Source: CAVQGF01 sp045807945
GTDB taxonomy: Bacteria; Acidobacteriota; Terriglobia; Terriglobales; Acidobacteriaceae
Direction of reading: 5' to 3'
Assembly (NCBI GenBank): GCA_045807945.1
Contig: JBJMGI010000056.1
Span: forward strand, 1 to 64,000
Length of the DNA: 64,000 bases
Shown: positions 1 to 7,648 of the stretch, in pieces
Layout of the letters: each line of letters begins with the position of its first letter
How positions within the stretch are numbered: the first letter of the stretch is position 1
The notes under the pieces: model-generated
Seen by the model: the letters and a program-made list of their open reading frames with translations, nothing else
Told to the model about the DNA's origin: nothing
Databases searched by the model: none
Translations under genes and position numbers: made by a program

Positions 1-52
1 ATCGTCCCTGCATGCTTTTTCAGAACGCAGACCAGAGAAAGAAGACTCCCCG

Positions 53-250
53 ATGGTCGAACGAATCCTGCAGCTTTTGTCAGTTAAGTGCGCGCACCGG
101 CGCACCTCGCAACCCTTCACCGCCTCCGCCACGCAAGCCAGCGTCGCGGCGCAGTGGGAGAGCGTCACTTCCGCCAGCCACTACGTCGTGTGCCTGGAGT
201 GCGGCAAAAAGTTCACCTACGACTGGTCGCAGATGCGGATCGTCCGCTGA
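53..250 (+). CDS. Small CxxC-containing protein of unknown function
   Basis: A 65-aa protein with an AGAAAG ribosome-binding-like stretch about 10 bases before the ATG. The C-terminal third carries a single CLEC pair followed by GKKFTYDW, which looks like half of a zinc ribbon; the N-terminal half has no recognisable domain and no signal peptide. With one CxxC it could bind metal only as a dimer or with other ligands, such as the Cys/His residues near position 13. It sits about 100 bases upstream of the MurJ-like gene on the same strand, but a hairpin lies between them. I cannot assign a function. The gene call rests on the plausible start and the conserved-looking CxxC tail. Confidence 0.55.
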   Translation: MVERILQLLSVKCAHRRTSQPFTASATQASVAAQWESVTSASHYVVCLECGKKFTYDWSQMRIVR

Positions 251-264
251 ACCGATCTTGTGTG

Positions 265-286
265 GCACAGCCGTCCACGGCTGTGC
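265..286. repeat. Intergenic 9-bp inverted repeat
   Basis: GCACAGCCG and CGGCTGTGC form a perfect 9-bp stem around a TCCA loop between the small CxxC gene and murJ. No T-run follows on either strand, so it is not a classic terminator. It resembles the dispersed GC-rich hairpins common between acidobacterial genes (inference). Confidence 0.6.
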
Positions 287-346
287 ACGACGTACCCTCG
301 TCGCTAACCAGGGACGCGCTTCGCCTGCCGTACAATCCTTGCCAGC

Positions 347-1930
347 GTGACCGATTCCGCAACCCCTGAGAGACAGCGCAGCACGCCGGCCTTTCTGGTC
401 GCCTCAGGTATTTTTCTCAGCCGCCTCGCCGGCCTCGTGCGTGACCGCGTTTTCGCACACTACTTCGGCAACTCCGATTCGGCAGACGCCTTCCGCGCCG
501 CCTTCCGCATCCCCAACTTTTTGCAGAACCTCTTCGGCGAGGGCGTGCTATCGGCCTCTTTCATTCCCGTCTACGCGAATCTACTGGCGCACGAGGCTAG
601 GGAAGAAGCAGGCCGCGTGGCCGGAGCCATCGCTTCGCTGCTCGCGCTGCTGACGTCTTTGCTGGTTTTGATCGGTGTGGCGATCACTCCGTGGCTAATC
701 GCGGTGATCGCGCCGGGCTTCGGCGGCGACAAGCGCGAGCTCACGGTCGTGCTGGTGCGAATTCTTTTTCCCGGCGCGGGGCTGCTGGTTTTTTCCGCGT
801 GGTGTTTGGGAATCCTGAACAGCCACCGCAAGTTCTTCGTCTCTTATGTCGCGCCGGTGATCTGGAACGCGGCCATTGTGGCCACGCTGATTCTCTTCGG
901 CAGGCACTCCTCCCAGCCGGAGCTGGCAGTGAAGGTCGCGTGGGGTTCGGTCGCCGGCAGCGGGCTGCAGTTCCTGGTGCAGGTGCCGCTAGTGTTGCGC
1001 CTCGTGCCGCATCTTCATTTCGGCTTAGCTATGGGGGCCGAGAGTGTGCGTACGGTCGTGCGCAACTTTGTTCCGGTATTTATCAGCCGCGGCGTGGTGC
1101 AGATTTCCGCCTACATCGATTCGCTAATCGCTAGCTTTCTGCCGACCGGCGCTGTCGCGGCACTGGCTTACGCACAGACCATCTATACACTGCCGGTGAG
1201 CTTGTTCGGCATGTCCGTATCCGCGGCGGAGCTGCCGGCGATGTCGAGCGCGCTTGGAACGGAAGAAGAGATCGGCGCCCAGTTGCGCGACCGCCTTTCG
1301 CGTGGTTCGCGGCAGATATCTTTTCTGGTGATTCCCTCAGTCGCGGCGTTCCTGGTCTTGGGCGATGTGGTCGCGGCGGCGATCTATCAGTCAGGACGCT
1401 TCACCCATGACGATGCGATCTACGTTTGGGCGGTGCTCGCTGGTTCGACTGTAGGATTGCTCGCGTCTACTCTTGGCCGGCTTTATTCTTCTGCGTTTTA
1501 CGCTTTGCGTGATACCAGGACGCCGCTGAAGTTTGCTTCACTGCGTGTGTTTCTCACCCTGATCCTCGGCTACTTCTGCGCGCTGCCATTGCCGCGGATG
1601 CTGCACATCGATCCGCGTTGGGGCGTTGCTGGATTAACAGCCTCTGCGGGAATCGCCGGTTGGGTGGAGTTCGCTTTGCTGCGCTCGCGCCTGGGGCAAC
1701 GGATTGGGCGCGCGCCGATATCGCTCGAATTTTTGGCGAAGGTTTGGAGCAGCGCTTTAATCTCCGCCGGTGTCGGATATCTACTGAAGATACGCTTAAC
1801 GTTCCTCCACCCCATCCCACTCGCTCTCGTGGTGCTCGGAGTTTACGGGATCACCTTCTTCGCGCTCGCGGCAATGCTTCGTGTCCCGGAAGTAAGCGGT
1901 TCCTTCCGCCGCTTCTTGCGCAGAAAATAG
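347..1930 (+). CDS. murJ: MurJ-like lipid II flippase (MVF/MOP family)
   Basis: A 527-aa polytopic membrane protein of the usual MurJ length (about 14 TM segments), predicted to flip lipid-linked peptidoglycan precursor across the inner membrane. The N-terminal signature is present: SRLAGLVRDR (residues 25-34) and SADAF (45-49), with R26, R32 and D47 matching E. coli R18, R24 and D39. The stretch NFLQNLFGEG (57-66) has Q60 where E. coli has R52, and YAQTIYTLP in the middle of the protein has Thr where E. coli has R270. The start is GTG at 347, as no nearer in-frame ATG precedes the conserved region; there is no clear Shine-Dalgarno. A TACAAT box at 331-336 would give a nearly leaderless message. 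The family is certain, lipid II as substrate is likely. Confidence 0.9.
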   Translation: MTDSATPERQRSTPAFLVASGIFLSRLAGLVRDRVFAHYFGNSDSADAFRAAFRIPNFLQNLFGEGVLSASFIPVYANLLAHEAREEAGRVAGAIASLLALLTSLLVLIGVAITPWLIAVIAPGFGGDKRELTVVLVRILFPGAGLLVFSAWCLGILNSHRKFFVSYVAPVIWNAAIVATLILFGRHSSQPELAVKVAWGSVAGSGLQFLVQVPLVLRLVPHLHFGLAMGAESVRTVVRNFVPVFISRGVVQISAYIDSLIASFLPTGAVAALAYAQTIYTLPVSLFGMSVSAAELPAMSSALGTEEEIGAQLRDRLSRGSRQISFLVIPSVAAFLVLGDVVAAAIYQSGRFTHDDAIYVWAVLAGSTVGLLASTLGRLYSSAFYALRDTRTPLKFASLRVFLTLILGYFCALPLPRMLHIDPRWGVAGLTASAGIAGWVEFALLRSRLGQRIGRAPISLEFLAKVWSSALISAGVGYLLKIRLTFLHPIPLALVVLGVYGITFFALAAMLRVPEVSGSFRRFLRRK

Positions 1931-1955
1931 GAGCGGCGACTTTCGCCGCCGCTCC
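1930..1955. terminator. Hairpin between convergent murJ and BON genes
   Basis: GGAGCGGCG and CGCCGCTCC form a 9-bp stem with an 8-base loop that starts on the last base of the murJ stop codon. It lies between convergent genes, so it could end transcription from both sides. No strong U-tract follows, so intrinsic termination is only probable. Confidence 0.5.
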
Positions 1956-1969
1956 GCCTTGCGTGTTAT

Positions 1970-2875
1970 TTACGCTGCGCGTTTAGTTTCTTTGCTTGCT
2001 TTTGCTTCAAGCTGCTGCTCCGACCTGTTTTCGGATCCGAATAAGCCGCCGCTGTTCACGCGCACGTTGTTGGTTACGTCGCGCACGCCGGAGACGTTTT
2101 CCACCGTCTCTTCCGCGCGGCGCTTCTGGTTGCGATCGTTGACGCTGCCGGAGAGGGTCACGTTTCCGTCGGTCACGATAACGTCGATCTCGGTCGCATC
2201 CACCGATGGCTCAAAGGTCAGGACCTCGCAAACCTCTTCGCGGATGCCCTCGTCTGACCGGCGATAACCTTTTGGCCCGCGTCCGGTGTAGTTCTGTTCC
2301 TGGCCCAATTGTGAACCCCAGTTCTGGTTGCTGGTCTCGCCTTGTGACTGCGAACGCCAGTTCTCACCGGCGCCGCTGCTATCGAACTGCGAGCGCCAAC
2401 GATCACCGCTGCCGAAGTGGGAGCGCCCGAAGCCGCGGCCGGATTCCGACGAGCCATATCCGCTCTGCCCGATGCTGGTGTTGCGCCCGACGCCGAAGTT
2501 GCTGAAACGCCCGCCCATTCCGAACTGACTCTGGCCACCGGCCCGGTATCCGTAGTCACCTTGGAATCCGCTGGGACGTCCGGCGATGGATTCGTCGAAG
2601 TGTTGCGTGCGACCGTAATCACGATCGTAATCTTCGCGGCCACGGAAATTCTGCTGGGAGCGGCCATACCGCTGGTCCCGGAGTTGCTGCTCACGGTTAC
2701 GTAGCTGCTGATCATTTTCGAGCCACCACGGCTCGTCCATGTCGGAGAGATTCTGCAAGCCGACATCGTCGGCGTAATAACGGTCGCGGTTCTGCTGGCT
2801 GCGGTCACTTCCGTATTGTTCGCGGTTGCGGGCTTCGTAGTGGGATCTGTCTGACTGATTGCGATTTCGTGCCAT
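1970..2875 (-). CDS. BON-domain protein with long R/Q/G/S-rich disordered N-terminus
   Basis: A 301-aa protein read from an ATG with a strong AAGGAGA site upstream; the frame stays open further upstream but has no ribosome site there. Residues 1 to about 200 are low-complexity and rich in Arg, Gln, Gly, Ser, Asn and Tyr, with many R-x-x-Q, GRG and WRSQ repeats, and no signal peptide. The C-terminal region (about 210-285) is one BON domain, including the pattern VIVTDGNVTLSGSV and a Val-rich end VRDVTNNVRV. BON domains bind lipid or are found in osmotic-stress and envelope proteins. Without a signal peptide this copy is probably cytoplasmic, and the tail resembles disordered RNA- or condensate-associated regions, which is speculative. 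Confidence 0.85.
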   Translation of the reverse strand: MARNRNQSDRSHYEARNREQYGSDRSQQNRDRYYADDVGLQNLSDMDEPWWLENDQQLRNREQQLRDQRYGRSQQNFRGREDYDRDYGRTQHFDESIAGRPSGFQGDYGYRAGGQSQFGMGGRFSNFGVGRNTSIGQSGYGSSESGRGFGRSHFGSGDRWRSQFDSSGAGENWRSQSQGETSNQNWGSQLGQEQNYTGRGPKGYRRSDEGIREEVCEVLTFEPSVDATEIDVIVTDGNVTLSGSVNDRNQKRRAEETVENVSGVRDVTNNVRVNSGGLFGSENRSEQQLEAKASKETKRAA

Positions 2876-2902
2876 ATCGAATCTCCTTTTCGAGTGTTGG
2901 GA

Positions 2903-2920
2903 GTGCCACGCCGGTGGCAC
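2903..2920. repeat. 7-bp inverted repeat in the leader of the BON gene
   Basis: GTGCCAC and GTGGCAC form a 7-bp stem with a GCCG loop, a few bases upstream of the ribosome site of the minus-strand BON gene and within the divergent spacer to the M28 peptidase. It may be a leader hairpin, an operator or a copy of a dispersed repeat. Confidence 0.4.
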
Positions 2921-3077
2921 GTGAGTGATTGAAGTCTTCTGTCGGTTATTGAGATTCAGATGCCAGCGCACGCCGCAAGGTGTCACCCCCGCCGGCTGCT
3001 CTGTATGTGGAAATCTGCGGGCTGCTGCGGGTCAGCGGCAATCGACAACTCGCATGCAGCTCTGTATTCTTGCGCGC

Positions 3078-5084
3078 ATGAAACAACTGCTTGCAGTCAT
3101 TCTTCTCGCCGGCATCTGCTCGGCCCAGCATCTGGTCAAACAAGAGACTTTCAACGCGATCGCGAACGAATACTCCGGTGAGCGCGCGCAGGAGAACATC
3201 CGCGCCATCGTCGAGTACAGCCGCATCCAGGGCTCGCCCATGATGGCGAACGTCGCTAACGATGTTGTGCTAGCGAAGCTGAAGGCGTTTGGCATCGAGA
3301 GCAAGGTTGAGCAGTGGACCTCGGACGGCAAAACGATGTATGGGACCTATATCTCGCCGATGGGTTGGGACATCCGCGGCGCAGAGCTGTGGATCGAGTC
3401 TGTTGCTGGAGACAAAAACTTTCAGCCGCTGCGTTTGTGCCGCTACGCCGATGTGCCCATGTGCGTGGCGACGATGTCGAAAGGGGGCGAGTGGTCGGGC
3501 GAGCTGGTCGAAGTGGGAAAGGGAACCAGCGCGAAAGATTACGAAGGCAAAGACATGAGTGGCAAGGTCGCGCTCGCATCCGGCTATGCCGCTGACGTGG
3601 TGCGCGAAGCGGTGCTGAAGCATGGAGCAGTAGGCGTGGTGATCTATCCACCTGCGGATGACCGGCCTGAGCATCCCGACATGGTGCGTTACAACGCCAT
3701 TTGGCCGAAGGCTGAAGAGCTAGAGAAGACGCGTGGCGGTTTCATGATCTCCCTCAATCAATACGCAAATCTGAAATCGCTGATGGCGAAGCGGGCAGTG
3801 CGCGTTAAGGGAACGATCGACGCGACGCTCGCGCCGGGCAAGCTGACGCATGTGCATGCGTATATCCGCGGCTCGGAGCATCCGGAGCAGGAGGTGCTGA
3901 TCACTGCGCACCTCGACCATCCGAAGTGGTCGGCGAACGATAATGCCAGCGGTGCGGCGTCGCTGATCGAGATGGCGCGGACCTTGAACGCCCTGATCGC
4001 GGCGAAAAAGATCCCGCAGCCGCTGCGCACCATCCATTTCATGTGGGTGAGCGAGTACTACGGGACACTCGCCTATGCTTCGACTCACAAAGAGACGCGA
4101 CGCTGCGGTGATTGGGATGACCCGCGCGGCGTTCCCAAGTGGGACGCGAACGCGAAGCAGCCGTGCACTGTCGCGAACATCAACATGGACATGGTCGGCG
4201 AGGACACGCAGAAGACCAATGGTCGCTTCTACTTCACGCGCACGCCGGATTCAGTCCCGTCATTCCTGAATGCGCTGCTCGAAGACGTGATGCAGCAGAC
4301 GCGCTCGGCGCGACTCTATGCAGGAGCGGGCACCCACAATTACTGGCAGCCTGAAGCGACACCGCTCGCTTTGGGAAGCGACCACGAAATTTTTCTCGGG
4401 CTAGGAATACCCGCGACGATGTTCGGCCACGATCCGGATTGGACCCACCACACATCGGAAGACACGGTCGACAAGACCGATGCAAGCGAGCTGCTGCGGG
4501 TGGGAGTGATGGCGACGGCAGCGAGTGAGTGGATGGGGACGGCTCGTCAGAAAGATTGGGACAACGTTCACGCGGTCCCCTTGATTGCTAACGGCTACGG
4601 AGAACGCTTGCTGACGTCGATGCAATTAAGCGGTCGCACGCAAGAGGCGGTTATGTCTATCCTTAGAAGAGTGTGGCAAAAAACAACGAACAAACCGAAC
4701 GCAGTTCCCGAGCTCTCAACTCCCGGTTTCTCGAAGGTGCCGGACCTGCAATTTGTAATCGCCGGAAATTCCACGATCGGTCCAAGAAGAGTGTCTCTCC
4801 TCCCCATCAACTCCAAAGAACTCTTTGCCGATCTCGCGGGCGACGACAAACAATGGTGGGACGCGCAAGAAGAACGCTTCGCGCCTCCCGCTGGCGAGCT
4901 GCTGCCCGAAGGTGCAACCATGGACAAACTGGTCTGGGAAACCATCAACTTCATGGACGGCCACCGCTCAACCGCCGAAATCGCCGACCTGCTCTCGGCC
5001 GAGTACCTGGTGGATGTGGATCAGGCTTGGGTGGACAGGTTAGAGAAGATACTCGAGGCGAAGAAGATCGCTGCCTTAAAGTAA
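3078..5084 (+). CDS. Secreted M28-family metallopeptidase with PqqD-like C-terminal tail
   Basis: A 668-aa exported protein. The chosen ATG at 3078 opens a clean signal peptide (MKQLLAVILLAGICSA, cleavage near residue 16); the open frame before it is not signal-like. A protease-associated-type insert precedes the peptidase core. Metal-site motifs are HLDH (H278, D280) and ANDNASG (D288), the acidic WVSEYYG motif (E326), DMVGED, and GSDHEIF further on. The usual M28 Glu-Glu pair appears as Glu-Tyr here. The last 45 residues (from MDGHRST) resemble a small winged-helix PqqD-like fold. It probably acts as an aminopeptidase or carboxypeptidase in the periplasm or outside; substrate unknown. Transcribed alone, convergent with purN. 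Confidence 0.85.
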   Translation: MKQLLAVILLAGICSAQHLVKQETFNAIANEYSGERAQENIRAIVEYSRIQGSPMMANVANDVVLAKLKAFGIESKVEQWTSDGKTMYGTYISPMGWDIRGAELWIESVAGDKNFQPLRLCRYADVPMCVATMSKGGEWSGELVEVGKGTSAKDYEGKDMSGKVALASGYAADVVREAVLKHGAVGVVIYPPADDRPEHPDMVRYNAIWPKAEELEKTRGGFMISLNQYANLKSLMAKRAVRVKGTIDATLAPGKLTHVHAYIRGSEHPEQEVLITAHLDHPKWSANDNASGAASLIEMARTLNALIAAKKIPQPLRTIHFMWVSEYYGTLAYASTHKETRRCGDWDDPRGVPKWDANAKQPCTVANINMDMVGEDTQKTNGRFYFTRTPDSVPSFLNALLEDVMQQTRSARLYAGAGTHNYWQPEATPLALGSDHEIFLGLGIPATMFGHDPDWTHHTSEDTVDKTDASELLRVGVMATAASEWMGTARQKDWDNVHAVPLIANGYGERLLTSMQLSGRTQEAVMSILRRVWQKTTNKPNAVPELSTPGFSKVPDLQFVIAGNSTIGPRRVSLLPINSKELFADLAGDDKQWWDAQEERFAPPAGELLPEGATMDKLVWETINFMDGHRSTAEIADLLSAEYLVDVDQAWVDRLEKILEAKKIAALK

Positions 5085-5093
5085 CGACAAAGT

Positions 5094-5122
5094 CGCCACA
5101 GATTTATTGCAATTCTGTGGCG
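5094..5122. terminator. Hairpin between convergent peptidase and purN
   Basis: CGCCACAGA and TCTGTGGCG form a 9-bp perfect stem with an 11-base AT-rich loop, 9 bases after the peptidase stop and 13 before the purN end. T-rich sequence (ttacttttcttt) follows on the plus strand, so it is a plausible terminator, mainly for the peptidase. Confidence 0.6.
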
Positions 5123-5135
5123 CATTTACTTTTCT

Positions 5136-5759
5136 TTAAACTACTTTGCGTCCTTGCACTGAAATCTTTCCGCCCAGAACCAGCGCGATCGCCTCTGAGT
5201 ACGCCTTGTGCTCCTCTTTGAGGATGCGTTCGGCGAGCGAATGTTCATTGTCATCGGGAAGCACGGGAACGGTCTTCTGCAAAACGATCGGTCCGTGGTC
5301 GAGCGCCTCATCCACGAAGTGCACCGTGCAGCCGGAGACCTTCACCCCATACTCAATTGCCTGCTTTTGTGCATCGAGGCCGGGGAAAGCCGGTAACAAC
5401 GAAGGATGGATATTCAGGATCTTGTGGGGAAAGGCGCGGATAAACTCCGGCGAGAGCAGCCGCATGTAGCCGGCCAGGCAGATGAGGTCAACGTTCTTCT
5501 CGCGCAGTGCCTTGATCATCTCGGCGTCGTGCTGCTCGCGCGTCTTGCCCTGGGAGGGGATCACGCGCGCATCGAAACCGCGCTTCTTCGCTGCGGCGAC
5601 GGCAGGAGCGTCTTCCTTATTGGATATGACGATCGCGATCTCGGCGTTGGGAATGCGGCCGGCGTCAATCGAATCCGCAATGGCAAGGAAGTTCGATCCG
5701 CGCCCGGAGAGAAGAATGCCGAGTTGGTGTTTTTTATTCACCACGAGGGCACGGAACAC
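5136..5759 (-). CDS. purN: Phosphoribosylglycinamide formyltransferase (GART)
   Basis: A 207-aa protein of normal PurN length that transfers the formyl group of 10-formyl-THF to GAR in the third step of purine synthesis. It shows the phosphate-binding loop GRGSNF (residues 19-24), the catalytic Asn-His pair in LNIHPSLLPAF (N116, H118) and the catalytic Asp in VDEALDHGP (D154). The likely start is GTG at 5759, 8 bases after the purM stop, with no obvious Shine-Dalgarno; a GTG six codons further in is also possible. It is the second gene of a purM-purN pair and is probably translationally coupled to purM. Confidence 0.95.
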   Translation of the reverse strand: MFRALVVNKKHQLGILLSGRGSNFLAIADSIDAGRIPNAEIAIVISNKEDAPAVAAAKKRGFDARVIPSQGKTREQHDAEMIKALREKNVDLICLAGYMRLLSPEFIRAFPHKILNIHPSLLPAFPGLDAQKQAIEYGVKVSGCTVHFVDEALDHGPIVLQKTVPVLPDDNEHSLAERILKEEHKAYSEAIALVLGGKISVQGRKVV

Positions 5760-5767
5760 ACGACGAA

Positions 5768-6817
5768 TTACGAGTACGTGACCGTTCGCTCGCCTTTGAC
5801 GATGCGACCGATGGTGTATCCCTTTTCGCCGATGCGGTCGAGCAGCGTCATCACCTTCTTAAATTTCTTCGATGGCACCACCGCGATCATCCCGATACCC
5901 ATGTTGAAGGTGCGCATCATCTCGGCATGCTCGATGTTCCCGAGCTTCTGCAGATGACTGAAGATCGGCAGCACAGGCCACTTGCCCATCTCGACGATAG
6001 CGGCAGTACCTTTGGGAAGCACGCGGGGCAGATTCTCCGTGATGCCTCCGCCAGTGATGTGCGCCAGAGCGCTTACGCAATCGGCGTCGAGCAGGCGGCG
6101 CAGGATCGGCCAGTAGCTCTTGTGCGTCCGCATCAGTTCGTTGCCGACCTTCGCCTTCATCTCGTTGACGTAAGTGTCGGGCGAATATCCGGCGACTCCG
6201 AAGAGCAGCTTGCGGGCGAGTGAGTATCCATTGGTGTGCAGGCCGTTCGAGGGAAGTCCGATAAGCACGTCGCCAACCTCAACATTTTTTCCGGTGACGA
6301 TGCGCTCCCGGTCGACCACGCCAAGGATGAATCCAGCGAGATCGTATTCTCCCTGCGGATAAAAGCCTGGCATCTCAGCGGTTTCGCCGCCCAGCAGCGC
6401 GCATCCGTTGTGCTTGCAAGCCTCAGAAATTCCGGCGATAACTTTTTCCGCGATCTCAGGATCGAGTTCACCAGTCGCGAAATAATCCATGAAGAACATG
6501 GGTGTCGCGCCCTGCACAGCGATGTCGTTCACGCAGTGGTTAACCAGGTCGGCGCCCACAGTGTGGTGCGCGTCCATCTCGAAGGCGACCTTCAGCTTGG
6601 TGCCGACGCCGTCCACGCTAGAAACAAGCACCGGGTCTTTGAACTTTTTCTTGTCGAGCGCGAACAGGCCGCCGAAGCCGCCGATCTCGCTGAGCACGCC
6701 GCGCGTAAACGTCTTATGCGCCAGGTACTTGATGCGCTGCTTGGTCTTATTGCCGCGGGTAATGTCAACGCCGGCGTCGGCGTAGGTGATCTGTTTGGTG
6801 GAAGTTGTCGAGGGCAA
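5768..6817 (-). CDS. purM: Phosphoribosylformylglycinamidine cyclo-ligase (AIR synthetase)
   Basis: A 349-aa protein of the usual PurM length that closes FGAM to AIR with ATP, the fifth step of purine synthesis. It begins with the conserved TYADAGVDI and contains DGVGTKLKVA, ALLGGETAEMPGFY and the C-terminal HITGGGITENLPRVLP, all diagnostic for PurM. Its ATG start precedes the conserved N-terminal motif by about 10 residues. It lies directly upstream of purN on the same strand (8-base gap) and 81 bases downstream of lepB, so the two purine genes form an operon and lepB may read into them. Cytoplasmic dimer in the family. Confidence 0.97.
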   Translation of the reverse strand: MPSTTSTKQITYADAGVDITRGNKTKQRIKYLAHKTFTRGVLSEIGGFGGLFALDKKKFKDPVLVSSVDGVGTKLKVAFEMDAHHTVGADLVNHCVNDIAVQGATPMFFMDYFATGELDPEIAEKVIAGISEACKHNGCALLGGETAEMPGFYPQGEYDLAGFILGVVDRERIVTGKNVEVGDVLIGLPSNGLHTNGYSLARKLLFGVAGYSPDTYVNEMKAKVGNELMRTHKSYWPILRRLLDADCVSALAHITGGGITENLPRVLPKGTAAIVEMGKWPVLPIFSHLQKLGNIEHAEMMRTFNMGIGMIAVVPSKKFKKVMTLLDRIGEKGYTIGRIVKGERTVTYS

Positions 6818-6898
6818 GCTTTGGTCTTCCTAGTTTTTGGGATTCCACCTGGGGTAGAGGAGGTCTTATTTTAGCATTTTGTGGCGTTCCGCCCGCCG

Positions 6899-7573
6899 TT
6901 ACAGCAGGATGGCGGTTCGGTTCCAGCGGGTGTGCGAAAACAGGTTCCCGGCGATCGATGCGTAGAAGCTTAGGCGGTGGTCTTCCGACATCCAAGCCGC
7001 AGTGGGCGCGTCGTACGACCAGAAGATCATCACCGGCTCGGCAATAACGTTCGCCATTGGAAGCGGTCCCCAGAAGCGGCTGTCATCAGAGTTGTCGCGA
7101 TTGTCGCCAAGCACGAAAAGCTGATCAGGGGGCATAACGTGTGCCGCCATGTTCTCCACCGGGCTGCGGCGGTCGCCCGCGTGCACGGCATAGGGCTCGT
7201 TCGCTGCGATGTCGTTCACGTAAACCGTACCATTGCGGATCTCGACTTTATCGCCACCGATCGCGACCACTCGTTTCACGAATCGGATGCTGCGGTCGCG
7301 TGGATACTCGAAGACGATGATCTCGCCGCGCTGGGGCTTTTTCAGCACCGGCAAGCGCCAGCTGGTCAGTGGAATGCGCGGCCCATAAAGCCATTTGTTG
7401 AGCAGCAGATGATCACCGACCAGGATCGTGCCTTCCATCGAAGAAGTAGGGACAACGCTAGGCTCGATGATGAAGGTGCGGATGAGCAGAGCCGCGGCAG
7501 CGAGCAGAAGGATCTTGCGCAAAGAGGCTCGCCACAGTGGATGTATGCGCGATGCTTCCGGCCAGAGTCGCAC
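6899..7573 (-). CDS. lepB: Signal peptidase I
   Basis: A 224-aa membrane-anchored serine protease that cleaves signal peptides on the outer face of the inner membrane. One N-terminal TM segment (about 19-34) is followed by the catalytic serine in PTSSMEGT (S45), the general-base lysine in FVKRVVAIGGD (K100) and box E GDNRDNSDDSR (156-166). Length and order fit the Lep family with a single anchor. The start is GTG at 7573 with AGGTGA six bases upstream; that site is fully inside a predicted 10-bp stem in the leader, suggesting translational control. It lies between the SpoIIE phosphatase gene and purM on the same strand. Confidence 0.95.
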   Translation of the reverse strand: MRLWPEASRIHPLWRASLRKILLLAAAALLIRTFIIEPSVVPTSSMEGTILVGDHLLLNKWLYGPRIPLTSWRLPVLKKPQRGEIIVFEYPRDRSIRFVKRVVAIGGDKVEIRNGTVYVNDIAANEPYAVHAGDRRSPVENMAAHVMPPDQLFVLGDNRDNSDDSRFWGPLPMANVIAEPVMIFWSYDAPTAAWMSEDHRLSFYASIAGNLFSHTRWNRTAILL

Positions 7574-7576
7574 AGT

Positions 7577-7626
7577 GCCTCACCTGCGGGGGTAAGACAA
7601 TGGTCGGCCAGAGACTCAGGTGAGGC
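7577..7626 (-). promoter_or_regulatory. Leader hairpin that buries the lepB ribosome binding site
   Basis: On the minus strand GCCTCACCTG (7626-7617) can pair perfectly with CAGGTGAGGC (7586-7577) across a 30-base loop. The downstream arm contains AGGTGA, the Shine-Dalgarno placed six bases before the GTG start of lepB. In the folded form the site is double-stranded. The 75-base spacer between the phosphatase and lepB holds the whole structure, so it could serve transcripts from either promoter. Pairing and spacing are seen; regulation is inferred. Confidence 0.55.
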
Positions 7627-7648
7627 AATCAGGCGGAAGCCCTAGAAG

